Shown piece by piece: positions 1 to 8,884 of a DNA stretch of 64,000 nt. A program made the position numbers and the translations under genes. Numbering within the stretch: position 1 is the first letter of the stretch; the number at the start of each line of letters is the position of its first letter. The notes below the pieces were generated by a model that saw nothing but the letters and a program-made list of their open reading frames with translations, had not been told where the DNA came from and ran no database searches. The stretch lies in the NCBI GenBank assembly GCA_965263305.1, contig OZ253666.1, positions 2,046,001-2,110,000 on the forward strand, read 5' to 3'. Origin of the DNA: MED-G105 sp965263305. GTDB taxonomy: Bacteria > Pseudomonadota > Alphaproteobacteria > Caulobacterales > Parvularculaceae.

Positions 1-90
1 AGCGCCGGGACCGGCGGGTTGCTATCCGGCGGCGCTAATCATTCTGTGAAAAAGCGTTCTGTCATGTTTCCTTTCATCCACCCAAACTGT

Positions 91-105
91 CGGATATGAC
101 ATCCG
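91..105. promoter_or_regulatory. Short inverted repeat upstream of the acyl-CoA ligase
   Basis: CGGAT and ATCCG form 5-bp inverted arms around a 5-nt spacer, about 115 bp before the ligase start at 220. It could be an operator for the catabolic cluster, but arms this short also occur by chance. Nothing else in the first 219 bases looks like a gene. Confidence 0.2.
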
Positions 106-219
106 TTAAGCGCCCGTTGATTAAAAGATGGCGCACTCCGAATTGTGCTGACGACCTTCCGGTCTGTCGGACGCATGAACGGAACGTCCCCGAGGAACGC
201 TCAAGAGGAATGCTACTGC

Positions 220-1977
220 ATGACAAACGCCGCTCAGTCCGACGCCCCCACGCCAAAACCGGTAACAATGCAAGACATTATGGCCGCCGCCATGAAGCTG
301 ATCTCAGAGGATCCGCGCTTCAAAGTGGGCGAAGCGGAAATTCGCGGGAACACCTATCGAGTATTGGAAAACGCGCCGGCTAATCTCGCCGGGCTTTTTG
401 AGTATGCCGCGACAACCCATGGCGAGAGTGAATTCCTAATCTACGAAGAGGAGCGGCTGACCTATGCCGGGCTATGGCGCGCCGCCCGGCGCTTCGCCAA
501 AGGGCTTGCCGACACCCTCGATGTGAAACAGGGGGACCGGGTCGCGCTCGCGATGCGTAACTATCCCGAATGGTGTGTCGCCTATATGGGCGTGATTTCG
601 TTGGGCGCCGTCGTTGTGCCGCTGAACGCTTGGTGGAAAACCGAAGAATTGCGTTATGGGCTCAAAGATTGCGGCGCAAAGATTGTCATCCTCGATAGGC
701 GCCGTTTGGAATATCTTTCGTCCGAAAAAGATGACCTCGGGTTGACGTTTATTCTCGCCCGAGAGGCGGATAAATCCGGCGATAATGCGCTTGCTGATTA
801 TCTCTTTGATGACCTCTCTGGCGGTTTAACGAGCGATGACGCGCCCCCGGCGGCAGATGTCGCCATTGGGCCTGATGACGATTACGCGATTTACTACACC
901 TCCGGCTCTACCGGCGACCCTAAGGGGGTTTTGCTGACCCATCGCGGGGCGGTGACCACGGTTATGTCATGGGCGTTTGTCGCCGAAGCGCTTCGGATCG
1001 CCCGGGGCGGCGTTAGTCTCTATGGAGACAATCCGGGAATTTTGCTGGCGATCCCGCTCTTCCATGTCACCGGCAGTCACTCGATTTTCATGTTTTCCTA
1101 TTTGGTCGGCCGGCGGGTCGCGATGATGTATCGGTGGGATGCGCGCGACGCGGTCGACATGATCAACCGCCATGAGTTGACGAATTTTGTTGGCGTGCCA
1201 ACCCAATCCTTTGAGATGATAGAGGCTGCGGGTGATACGCCGATACCGACTTTGATCGATATCGGCTCTGGCGGCGCCAAACGCCCGCCCGAGCATGTGC
1301 GTCGATTGAAAGAAAAATTCTCCCATGCAAACCCGTCATCGGGCTATGGATTGACGGAAACGAACGCCGCTGGCTGCGTTATCTCCCTCGATGAATACCA
1401 ACGCAAGCCGGATTCGACGGGGCGCGCTATTCCGCCGTGTACAGACATCAAAGTTGTTGGCGACAACGGTGACTGCGGTCCGGGCGAGGTCGGAGAGATT
1501 TGGATCCGCTCGCCGGGCAATTTCCGCGGGTATTTGAACAAGCCTGAGGCGACCGCGAAAGCGCTGACCCCCGACGGATGGTTTAAAACCGGCGACCTTG
1601 GCCGTCTCGACGATGAAGGCTCGCTGTATATTGTTGATCGCTTAAAAGAGCTGATCATCCGCGCGGGGGAGAACATCTCCTGCCTTGAAGTCGAAGCGCG
1701 CGCCTACGAGCATCGGGCCGTTTTGGAAGCAGTGGTGTTTTCAGTGCCGGATGAGAAACTTGGTGAACGCGTTGGCCTTGTTTACTATCCGAAAGAGGGC
1801 GAAGCTCTCGACGCCGAGACCTTAAGGGCGTTCATGTTGGAATCTCTGGCGAACTTCAAAGCGCCCGACCGCATCTGGGTCTCGCCCCAGCCCTTGCCCC
1901 GCCTCGGCACGGCGAAATTCGACAAGCTGACGGTCAAACGCATCGCGATGCAAAACAATCCCGCCTTCGCGCTCTAA
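220..1977 (+). CDS. Class I adenylate-forming acyl-CoA ligase (AMP-binding, FadD-like)
   Basis: This 585-residue protein should activate a carboxylic acid as acyl-AMP and pass it to CoA in the cytoplasm. The P-loop-like motif TSGSTGDPKG lies near residues 227-236, with GYGLTET near 375 and the TGDLG hinge region near 453-460. The DRLKELI core follows near 474, and the C-terminal catalytic Lys sits in TAKFDK near 564. All are standard for the ANL superfamily, and the length is normal. I chose ATG 220 because AGAGGAA lies 9 bases upstream; an ORF extension to 145 has no such site. It heads a same-strand set of dehydrogenases, hydratase, SDR and thiolase, so it probably supplies the CoA substrate for that pathway. 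The acid is unknown: it could be a fatty, isoprenoid or steroid side-chain acid. Confidence 0.93.
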   Translation: MTNAAQSDAPTPKPVTMQDIMAAAMKLISEDPRFKVGEAEIRGNTYRVLENAPANLAGLFEYAATTHGESEFLIYEEERLTYAGLWRAARRFAKGLADTLDVKQGDRVALAMRNYPEWCVAYMGVISLGAVVVPLNAWWKTEELRYGLKDCGAKIVILDRRRLEYLSSEKDDLGLTFILAREADKSGDNALADYLFDDLSGGLTSDDAPPAADVAIGPDDDYAIYYTSGSTGDPKGVLLTHRGAVTTVMSWAFVAEALRIARGGVSLYGDNPGILLAIPLFHVTGSHSIFMFSYLVGRRVAMMYRWDARDAVDMINRHELTNFVGVPTQSFEMIEAAGDTPIPTLIDIGSGGAKRPPEHVRRLKEKFSHANPSSGYGLTETNAAGCVISLDEYQRKPDSTGRAIPPCTDIKVVGDNGDCGPGEVGEIWIRSPGNFRGYLNKPEATAKALTPDGWFKTGDLGRLDDEGSLYIVDRLKELIIRAGENISCLEVEARAYEHRAVLEAVVFSVPDEKLGERVGLVYYPKEGEALDAETLRAFMLESLANFKAPDRIWVSPQPLPRLGTAKFDKLTVKRIAMQNNPAFAL

Positions 1978-2225
1978 GGCGCCGTAACCTTAGGGTTCCT
2001 GCAGCGCCGGCAAAAACCGCGGTCGCCTGTAAATAGCAGTTCGCACTGCACAAAACTCTTGTTGGGACGATGATGACAGGGGACGATGCGAGGAGAAATT
2101 CGCTGAATTTGTCGCAGCACGAATAGCAGCAGGAGCGGTGGAGCGTTAAGGCCGCCCCTGTTTAATCTGGCGACAAGTTTACGGCGGCTTTGTCGTGGCG
2201 ACCGCATCATCAAAAGGGTACTGCA

Positions 2226-3434
2226 ATGAGTGATTTAGACGCTTTCCGCACAGAAGTGCGCGCATGGTTGGAAGAGAACTGCCCAGAGGAAATGCGCGAT
2301 GGCGCTGGCGGTGAAGACAACATCTGTTGGGGCGGGAAAAAATGGACGTTTAAATCCGACGCCCAAAAGACCTGGCTCGACCGCATGGCGGCGAAAGGCT
2401 GGACCGTGCCAGCGTGGCCAAAGGAATATGGCGGCGGCGGTCTTTCCAAAGAAGAAGTAAAAGTCTTGAAGTCGGAGATGAAGCGCCTCAACGCCCGCTC
2501 CCCGTTAGAGAGTTTTGGCATTTGGATGCTAGGCCCCGCCCTTTTGAAATACGGCACTCATGAACAAAAAGCGCATTTCCTGCCGCCGATTGCGCGCGGC
2601 GAGATCAGATGGGCGCAAGGCTATTCTGAACCAAATGCGGGCTCTGACCTCGCGTCGCTGCAATGCAAATGCGAAGACAAGGGCGATCACTGGCTGATCA
2701 ACGGTCAAAAGATCTGGACGTCCTATGCGGATCAGGCGGATTGGATTTTCGTGCTTGTGCGGACGGACCCATCGGCGACCAAGCATAATGGCATCAGCTT
2801 CATCCTGGTCGATATGGGCCAGGAAGGGGTCACCACGAAGCCCATCAAACTGATCTCCGGCAAATCACCGTTCTGCGAAACATTCTTTGATGACGCGACG
2901 GCGCCAAAAGAGCATGCAGCCGGCGTCTCCGCGATTGTGGGCGAGATGAACCGGGGCTGGGATGTGGCGAAATACCTCCTCACCCATGAGCGCGATATGA
3001 TTGGCGGCGGCGGCGGCGGTCTTTTGGGCGGACGCAGCGCTGGCGAACTAGCGGCGCAGCGGATCGGGCTTGATGAAACCGGTCGCCTGGCTGATCCGAT
3101 CCTTCGAGGCAAAGTCGCTCGGGCGGATGTCGATGCATGGGCGTTTCTATTGACCTTAGAGCGGGTTCGCGACGAGGCTAAAGCCGGCCAAGGCGTTGGC
3201 GCGAAATCCTCCATGCTGAAATATTACGGGACGGAATTTAACAAGCGTCGCTATGAACTCGCGATGGATTCCGGCGGCTCCGATGAACTGGAATGGGAAG
3301 GGCCGCGCACTGATGACGGCGCTCTTGCGTCCAACTGGTTGCGGACGAAGGCGAACTCCATTGAGGGCGGTACGTCAGAAGTGATGCTGAACATCATTTC
3401 GAAACGCATCTTGGAATTGCCTGACCATCAATAG
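2226..3434 (+). CDS. Acyl-CoA dehydrogenase, catalytic-type subunit
   Basis: This 402-residue flavoprotein should introduce the alpha-beta double bond into an acyl-CoA and pass electrons to ETF. The FAD/substrate loop GYSEPNAGSDL lies near residues 132-142. A C-terminal IEGGTSEV keeps a Glu (about residue 380) where medium-chain dehydrogenases carry the catalytic base. A glycine run near residue 260 is unusual and sits in a loop between helices. ATG 2226 is preferred over an upstream in-frame start at 2190 because the family homology starts with SDLDAFRTEV. The next gene, 45 bp on, is a second, shorter dehydrogenase. Such tandem pairs often form mixed alpha2beta2 enzymes acting on bulky (steroid-type) CoA thioesters, which is my inference here. 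Confidence 0.93.
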   Translation: MSDLDAFRTEVRAWLEENCPEEMRDGAGGEDNICWGGKKWTFKSDAQKTWLDRMAAKGWTVPAWPKEYGGGGLSKEEVKVLKSEMKRLNARSPLESFGIWMLGPALLKYGTHEQKAHFLPPIARGEIRWAQGYSEPNAGSDLASLQCKCEDKGDHWLINGQKIWTSYADQADWIFVLVRTDPSATKHNGISFILVDMGQEGVTTKPIKLISGKSPFCETFFDDATAPKEHAAGVSAIVGEMNRGWDVAKYLLTHERDMIGGGGGGLLGGRSAGELAAQRIGLDETGRLADPILRGKVARADVDAWAFLLTLERVRDEAKAGQGVGAKSSMLKYYGTEFNKRRYELAMDSGGSDELEWEGPRTDDGALASNWLRTKANSIEGGTSEVMLNIISKRILELPDHQ

Positions 3435-3479
3435 GTCACGCAAAACATATACGCTAAGAAATAAGTACAAGGACGATCC

Positions 3480-4619
3480 ATGCCACTGGTATTGACGGAA
3501 GAACAGGAAATGCTGCGGGACTCTGCGCGCGGCTTTCTGGATGAAAAGGCGCCGGTCGCGGCCCTTCGTAAACTGCGCGACGAGCGCTCTGTAGACGGCT
3601 TTGACCGCGCGCTTTGGAAAGAAATGGCCGAAATGGGCTGGGCCGGCATCCTCATTGAGGAAGAGCATGGCGGGGCCGATTTTGGCTTCGTTGGCGCTGG
3701 CGTATTGGCCGAAGAAATGGGGCGCACCCTGACCGCCTCGCCATTTCTTTCAACCTCGGTTCTGGCTGCGACGGCGCTAAAGAAATTCGGGTCGGACGCC
3801 CAGCGCCAGGCCCATTTGCCGGCGATCGCGGCGGGTGATTTGTTGATGGCCCTCGCTGTCGATGAACAATCAAAGCATGGCCCCGCGAAAACCGACCTTA
3901 AAGCTGAGAAAGCCGGTAACGGGTTTAAACTGTCGGGCTCGAAAACCTTCGTGGCTGACGGGCATGTCGCCGACAAACTCATCGTGGCGGCCCGGTCCGC
4001 CGGTTCGGCGGGCGAGAATGAAGGCCTGACCCTGTTCCTTGTTGATGCGAAGGCAAATGGTCTAGAGACCGAGCGCACCATCATGGTCGACAGCCGAAAC
4101 GCTGCGCGCCTTGAGTTCAACGGCGTTGAGGCGACCGGCGATGACGTAATCGGCGAGGTTGATGGCGGATATCAGGCGTTGGAAGGCGTTTTGAGCGCCG
4201 GCCGGGCAGGGCTCGCCGCGGAAATGTCCGGCGCCTCCCAGCAGGCCTTTGGCATGACCATGGATTATTTAAAAGAGCGCAAGCAGTTCGGAAAGGTCAT
4301 CGGCGGGTTCCAAGCGCTGCAACATCGCGCCGCTCACCTCTATTCAGAAATCGAGCTTGTGAAATCCGTCGTCTTAAAGGCGTTGCAGGACCTTGATGAG
4401 AATTTCGGCATCGCAGGTCTCACCTGCTCCCTCGCCAAAGCAAAGGCTGGAGAGGTCGCCAAACTCGCCAGCCAGGAAGCGGTGCAAATGCACGGCGGTA
4501 TTGGCATGACGGACGAATACGATATCGGTTTCTATATGAAACGCATTCGCGTCGCCCAGGAAATGTTCGGTGACGCCGCCTTCCATGCGGATCGCCTTGC
4601 GCAACTGCGCGGTTATTAA
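3480..4619 (+). CDS. Acyl-CoA dehydrogenase, second subunit lacking the usual catalytic Glu
   Basis: This 379-residue member of the acyl-CoA dehydrogenase family has the N-terminal helical domain, the middle beta domain and the C-terminal helices, including ERKQFG near residue 265 and MHGGIGMTDEY near 338-348. The segment that normally reads YEGT-like at the end is replaced by FYMKRIRVAQEMFG, with no Glu, and I see no Glu at the alternative isovaleryl-type position either. It may therefore be the structural or FAD-holding partner of the preceding 402-residue protein. It is followed after 21 bp by the MaoC hydratase gene with AAGAGGAAG as ribosome site, so the three genes look cotranscribed. 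Confidence 0.92.
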   Translation: MPLVLTEEQEMLRDSARGFLDEKAPVAALRKLRDERSVDGFDRALWKEMAEMGWAGILIEEEHGGADFGFVGAGVLAEEMGRTLTASPFLSTSVLAATALKKFGSDAQRQAHLPAIAAGDLLMALAVDEQSKHGPAKTDLKAEKAGNGFKLSGSKTFVADGHVADKLIVAARSAGSAGENEGLTLFLVDAKANGLETERTIMVDSRNAARLEFNGVEATGDDVIGEVDGGYQALEGVLSAGRAGLAAEMSGASQQAFGMTMDYLKERKQFGKVIGGFQALQHRAAHLYSEIELVKSVVLKALQDLDENFGIAGLTCSLAKAKAGEVAKLASQEAVQMHGGIGMTDEYDIGFYMKRIRVAQEMFGDAAFHADRLAQLRGY

Positions 4620-4640
4620 TCTTTACCAAGAGGAAGTATC

Positions 4641-5096
4641 ATGCCAACGATCAACGCCGCAGACATATCCTCATGGGTCGGCAAAGAAACCGGGCTTTCT
4701 GATTGGATCACGATCGACCAGGACCGTATCAATCAATTTGCTGATGTCACGGAAGACCATCAGTTTATTCATGTGAACCCGGAAGCGGCCAAAGCGACGC
4801 CTTTCGGGACAACCATCGCCCATGGATTTTTGTCTCTTTCCATGCTGTCAAAGCTGGCGGAGGGCTCTGTTCTCGTATTGAACGGCGTCAAAATGGGGGT
4901 GAACTATGGCTTTGAAAAGGTCCGTTTTGTTTCTCCCGTGAAATCTGGCGGAAAAATCCGCGGTCGTTTCACGTTGATGGAAGCAACAGAAAAAGGCCCT
5001 GGCCAGTGGCAGTTTAAGTATGCTGTCAAAGTTGAAATCGATGGCGAAGAAAAGCCAGCGCTGATGGCGGAATGGCTGACAATGCAGTTCGTGTAG
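4641..5096 (+). CDS. MaoC/NodN-family (R)-specific enoyl-CoA hydratase
   Basis: A 151-residue single hot-dog-fold protein that should hydrate the enoyl-CoA made by the dehydrogenases. The hydratase-2 signature is present as EDHQFIH near residues 38-44 and PFGTTIAHGFL near 53-63, which supply the catalytic Asp/His pair of this family. The length matches NodN/MaoC single-domain enzymes, which act as dimers. It closes a tight run of ligase, two dehydrogenases and hydratase and is followed by a strong terminator at 5122, so the first transcription unit probably ends here. Confidence 0.93.
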   Translation: MPTINAADISSWVGKETGLSDWITIDQDRINQFADVTEDHQFIHVNPEAAKATPFGTTIAHGFLSLSMLSKLAEGSVLVLNGVKMGVNYGFEKVRFVSPVKSGGKIRGRFTLMEATEKGPGQWQFKYAVKVEIDGEEKPALMAEWLTMQFV

Positions 5097-5121
5097 AATT
5101 GCAAAGATCAAGGTTTCTTCG

Positions 5122-5150
5122 AAAAGGCCCGCTCACAGTGGGCCTTTTTT
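5122..5150 (+). terminator. Rho-independent terminator after the MaoC gene
   Basis: AAAGGCCC and GGGCCTTT form a perfect 8-bp stem around a short loop (GCTCACAGT region), ending in a run of six T. It lies 26 bp after the hydratase stop codon and is the clearest terminator in the window. Confidence 0.85.
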
Positions 5151-5206
5151 GCGACCGGCGTATAAAGCCGCTAACGTCTTTCATGATAGACCAATCGGCG
5201 GGAACC

Positions 5207-5950
5207 ATGAGCATTGTTTTTAACGTCCAAAGTCAAATTCTGATCGATGATGATCGGCTGCGCCCGAAGCCGGCCCATGAGGTCATGCCGGATTGGAAAA
5301 AGACCGGGCCGGCGAAGGTGGAGGATAATCTGGTCCAGGGCCGCACGGTGCGGACCTGCCCAGCGCTACATGACTATGTCCATCTTGGGTATGTCATCCC
5401 GTTGTGGACGGACATTCGGTTGGAGCGGGTGTCCGTTGACGCTCAAAACCGCGCCCATCGCGACCCCAATGGCGCATATGTTCACTGGCAAACCGCCCAT
5501 GCGGCATTCCCCATTGAATTTCATGGGCGCGACCAAGTCGCCGGCGCTGAACCGTTGGAGCCGCCTTTTGAGATGAAACAGGTGGTGAAGCCAAGCTGCC
5601 CCTGGCTGGTGGAGACGCCGCCCGGATGGTCTGTCTTGGTGTTGCCCCTAGTGCTCCATGAACAGGATAAAAAACTGCCGCTCGAGCCATTGCCGGGTGT
5701 GATCAACACCGATCACTGGCACCAGATACACACGCCCTGTCGGTGGACGAATGTTGAGCCCACCATGACCCTGCGCGCGGGCACGCCGTTTATGCATGTC
5801 ATTCCCTTCCGGCGGGATGAAAGTCTGCCTGCTGAATTTAAACTGATCACGGAGCAAGCGCGCCTTGCCAATCTTGCCGGGGTCCTCAACGATTTCAGCG
5901 GCGGCTATCGGCGCCAACAAAAAGTCGCGGATGACAAGCGCGGAAAGTAA
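5207..5950 (+). CDS. Unrecognised 247-aa cytosolic protein in the beta-oxidation cluster
   Basis: I do not recognise the family with confidence; it has some feel of DUF6065-type proteins. There is no signal peptide and no membrane segment. The sequence is rich in Trp, Pro and His (for example TCPALHDYVH, PSCPWLVETPPG, TDHWHQIHTPCRW), suggesting a compact beta-rich fold, possibly cupin-like with metal-binding His residues. ATG 5207 follows GGCGGGAA; ATG 5183 is in frame but has no ribosome site. It sits between a strong terminator and the SDR gene, inside an otherwise complete beta-oxidation cluster, so a role in handling the same substrate is plausible but unproven. Confidence 0.75.
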   Translation: MSIVFNVQSQILIDDDRLRPKPAHEVMPDWKKTGPAKVEDNLVQGRTVRTCPALHDYVHLGYVIPLWTDIRLERVSVDAQNRAHRDPNGAYVHWQTAHAAFPIEFHGRDQVAGAEPLEPPFEMKQVVKPSCPWLVETPPGWSVLVLPLVLHEQDKKLPLEPLPGVINTDHWHQIHTPCRWTNVEPTMTLRAGTPFMHVIPFRRDESLPAEFKLITEQARLANLAGVLNDFSGGYRRQQKVADDKRGK

Positions 5951-6127
5951 TCGCTCTCAGCGGCGCTCTGCCTTCGTTCCGGGCCAAACCCCCGCGACCT
6001 GATCAAAATCCGCAAAATCCTGGCGGTTCGCCTCATTGGAGCAGACTGCCATCCGCCCTTGGTTGCAGTGCGATAGGGGAGTAGGATCCCGCAAAAGGTT
6101 TAGCAAACAGGGAGTTCGGCCTCGTCT

Positions 6128-7048
6128 ATGTCCGACATTCGATTTGAAAACAAAGTGGCGATCGTCACGGGCGCGGGCAACGGTCTTGGCCGTCGCCACG
6201 CGATAGAGCTGGCGGCGCGCGGCGCCAAAGTCGTCGTGAATGATCTGGGCGGCGCACGAGACGGCACGGGCGGCTCCCTCGGCCCCGCGGAAGAGGTTGT
6301 GAAGGAAATCACCGATGCGGGCGGCGAGGCGATTGTTGATGGCGCCAATGTGACCGACGAGGCCCAGGTCGCGGCCATGGTGAAAGCGGCGACGGATAAA
6401 TGGGGCCGCGTTGATATCCTGGTGAATAACGCCGGTATTCTTCGCGACAAGACCTTCCATAAAATGACGATGCCGGATTTTAGAGCCGTTATTGATGTGC
6501 ATCTCATTGGGTCGGCGACATGCGCCCATGCGGTTTGGCCCATCATGCGCGAACAGAGCTATGGCCGGATTGTGTGCACTTCCTCGCCTTCAGGGCTCCA
6601 CGGTATTTTCGGGCAAACCAATTACGGCGCCGCGAAAGCCGCCATGATTGGCTTTATGAACGCCATGCATTTGGAAGGGGCGAAATACAACATCCGGGCG
6701 AACGTTTTGTCGCCATCGGCGAAAACCCGGATGACGGAAGATCTTGGCTTCCCGCCAGAGGTGCTGGATGCGTTAACACCCGAGGCGATTACGGCGGCGA
6801 TGCTGTTTTTGGTCAGCGAAGACGCGCCATCCCGCGCCATCATCTCCTGCGCTGGCGGCGGCTATGCGCGCGGCTATATCGTGGAGACCGACGGTGTCTA
6901 CCTCCCGCCGGAGCGTCAGACCCCGGAAGAGATCGCGGCCCATTGGGAGCAGATTTCCGATACATCTAACGTCCATTACTATAAGGATAGTTCAGGACCG
7001 ACGGCGAATTTCATGACGAAGGCCAGCCAGTTCGCCGCGAAGAAATAG
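6128..7048 (+). CDS. SDR-family 3-hydroxyacyl-CoA dehydrogenase (MFE2-type domain)
   Basis: This 306-residue classical short-chain dehydrogenase should oxidise the (3R)-hydroxyacyl-CoA made by the MaoC hydratase. The dinucleotide site TGAGNGLG is near residues 14-21, NNAG near 99, the catalytic Ser near 152-153, and Tyr166-x3-Lys170 in YGAAK. The length is about 50 residues above a basic SDR, and the tail with ETDGVYLPPERQ is typical of the dehydrogenase domain of peroxisomal multifunctional enzyme type 2. Pairing an R-hydratase with an R-specific SDR is the stereochemistry of that pathway. It lies between the unknown protein and the NTF2-like gene on the same strand. Confidence 0.93.
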   Translation: MSDIRFENKVAIVTGAGNGLGRRHAIELAARGAKVVVNDLGGARDGTGGSLGPAEEVVKEITDAGGEAIVDGANVTDEAQVAAMVKAATDKWGRVDILVNNAGILRDKTFHKMTMPDFRAVIDVHLIGSATCAHAVWPIMREQSYGRIVCTSSPSGLHGIFGQTNYGAAKAAMIGFMNAMHLEGAKYNIRANVLSPSAKTRMTEDLGFPPEVLDALTPEAITAAMLFLVSEDAPSRAIISCAGGGYARGYIVETDGVYLPPERQTPEEIAAHWEQISDTSNVHYYKDSSGPTANFMTKASQFAAKK

Positions 7049-7086
7049 TTGAGGACAAGGATTTCGTTGAAACAAAAGGAAGCCGG

Positions 7087-7686
7087 ATGGGTCGTTCAAT
7101 TTGGGTTGCACTATCGACAGTCGCTCTCCTCATTCAAGGGACGCCGGTTTTCGGTGCATCGGGCGATATGAAAAAAACCATCGCACCAGAGGGCGCCACG
7201 CAGCTTGGCCAAGCGCCGGATGAGGCGGCGATCCTGGCCACTGTCGATGCGTTTTTCTTGGCGCTTGCCAGCGGCGACGCTGACGCGATTGAAACCCTTC
7301 AGTCGCCTGTTTCCATCACCGTCACCGCCAACCCTGAATCAGACCAACCGATCCGGTATGGAACGGGCGCTGATCTTGTAACCCGTATGCGTGCTGGCGA
7401 TTTCCCTCGGGTTGTTGAGCCCTATTGGTCGCCAACCGTTTTACAGCGAAAATCCTTAGCCGTCGTTTGGGCGCCATATCAGGTTAGCGTCAACGGCGAT
7501 CTTATCCATTGCGGCATTGATATCTTCAATCTATCGAAACATCGATCGCCAGACGATGGAGAAAATGGCGGCGTATGGAAAATTGACGCCGTCAGCTGGA
7601 CCGCAGAACCTTCCGCCTGCGAAGAATTATGGCCGGAAGATAAAACTGATTTTAGACCCTCTTTCCCACCAGGAGAAAATCCATGA
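7087..7686 (+). CDS. Secreted NTF2/SnoaL-like protein, overlapping the thiolase start
   Basis: A 199-residue protein with a likely N-terminal signal peptide (hydrophobic residues 5-22, cleavage near VFGAS). The mature part has the pattern of an NTF2-like cone fold: a helix with EAAILATVDAFFLALASGDADAI, then beta strands with WAPYQVSVNGD and GVWKIDAVSW. Such proteins are often ligand-binding or serve as enzymes with buried acids. No catalytic residues can be assigned. The gene overlaps the thiolase start by four bases (ATGA), so the two are translationally coupled. A periplasmic protein coupled to a cytoplasmic thiolase hints at uptake or pre-processing of the substrate. Confidence 0.82.
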   Translation: MGRSIWVALSTVALLIQGTPVFGASGDMKKTIAPEGATQLGQAPDEAAILATVDAFFLALASGDADAIETLQSPVSITVTANPESDQPIRYGTGADLVTRMRAGDFPRVVEPYWSPTVLQRKSLAVVWAPYQVSVNGDLIHCGIDIFNLSKHRSPDDGENGGVWKIDAVSWTAEPSACEELWPEDKTDFRPSFPPGENP

Positions 7687-8879
7687 GAGAAGCCGCCATT
7701 GTTTCAACCGCCCGCACGCCCATTGGGAAAGCCTATCGCGGCGCCTTCAACAACACGACAGCGCCTGCCCTTGGCGCCCACGCCATTAAAAACGCCGCCG
7801 AGCGGGCCAAAGTCGACTTGGAAGAAATTGAAGACGTCGTGATGGGCGCGGCCCTTCAGCAAGGCACGGCGTTTCAGAACGTTGCGCGCCAGAGCGCGCT
7901 ACGGGCGGGCTTCCCCATCGGCGTATCCGGCATGTCCCTCGATCGTCAGTGCGCCTCGGGCATGATGGCGATTGCAACGGCGGCGAAACAGGTCATCAGC
8001 GACGGCATGCAGGTGGCGATTGGCGCGGGTCTTGATTCGATTTCAACGAACCAAACGAACGACATGTTTGTGCGCCCCGATCCATGGCTGTTGCAGAACA
8101 TGCCAGCCACCTACATGCAGATGATCGAAACGGCGGAGATTGTCGCCGACCGCTATAAAATCTCCCGCGAAACTCAGGACGCGTATTCCCTACAATCCCA
8201 ACAACGCACTGCCGCCGCGCAGCAGGCTGGCAAGTTTGACGATGAAATTGTGCCCCTGACGTCGACGATGATCCGCGTCAACAAAGAGACGGGCGAGAAG
8301 TCGGAAGTTGAAGTCACGCTCGACAAAGATGAGGGCAACCGGCCGGAGACGACCCTTGAAGGGTTGTCCGGGCTCAGAACAGTGTTCCAAGGCGGGCAGG
8401 TCGTGAAGGAGGGTAAATTTATTACCGCGGGCAACGCCTCCCAATTGTCGGATGGCGCCTCGGCGACGGTCATTATGGAAGCCAAGGAAGCGGAAAAACG
8501 CGGGCTGCAGCCCCTTGGGTTTTACCGTGGCATGGCGGTTGCGGGCACGCATCCTGATGAAATGGGCATCGGCCCCGTCTATGCCGTGCCGCGTTTGCTG
8601 GAGAAGACTGGCAAAAAAATCGACGATATCGGCCTGTGGGAGCTGAACGAAGCCTTCGCCGTCCAGGTTCTTTATTGCCGCGATAAATTGGGCATTCCCG
8701 ATGAATTGCTGAATGTGAATGGCGGCGCGATCTCCATTGGTCACCCTTACGGCATGTCCGGCGCCCGCATGGTTGGACATGCCCTCATTGAGGGCAAGCG
8801 TCGCGGCGCAAAATACGTCGTATGCACCATGTGTGTTGGCGGCGGCATGGGCGCTGCTGGTTTGTTTGAGGTGGCGTAA
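7683..8879 (+). CDS. Acetyl-CoA C-acyltransferase (thiolase)
   Basis: This 398-residue thiolase should cleave the 3-ketoacyl-CoA to acetyl-CoA and a shortened acyl-CoA, closing the beta-oxidation round. The acyl-accepting Cys is about residue 90 in RQCASGM, the catalytic His about 354 in GHPYGMSG, and the second Cys about 384 in MCVGGGMG. All three are intact, and the length is that of degradative FadA-type enzymes. Its ATG overlaps the stop of the preceding secreted protein, with AGGAGAAAATCC upstream as ribosome site. The DJ-1 gene follows after five bases. Confidence 0.95.
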   Translation: MREAAIVSTARTPIGKAYRGAFNNTTAPALGAHAIKNAAERAKVDLEEIEDVVMGAALQQGTAFQNVARQSALRAGFPIGVSGMSLDRQCASGMMAIATAAKQVISDGMQVAIGAGLDSISTNQTNDMFVRPDPWLLQNMPATYMQMIETAEIVADRYKISRETQDAYSLQSQQRTAAAQQAGKFDDEIVPLTSTMIRVNKETGEKSEVEVTLDKDEGNRPETTLEGLSGLRTVFQGGQVVKEGKFITAGNASQLSDGASATVIMEAKEAEKRGLQPLGFYRGMAVAGTHPDEMGIGPVYAVPRLLEKTGKKIDDIGLWELNEAFAVQVLYCRDKLGIPDELLNVNGGAISIGHPYGMSGARMVGHALIEGKRRGAKYVVCTMCVGGGMGAAGLFEVA

Positions 8880-8884
8880 CGCGC

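Noticed and set aside
3001..3020. Glycine-codon run in the first dehydrogenase as a slippage tract
   Set aside because: It is a GGC repeat in frame; changes would be by whole codons and there is no sign of frame loss.
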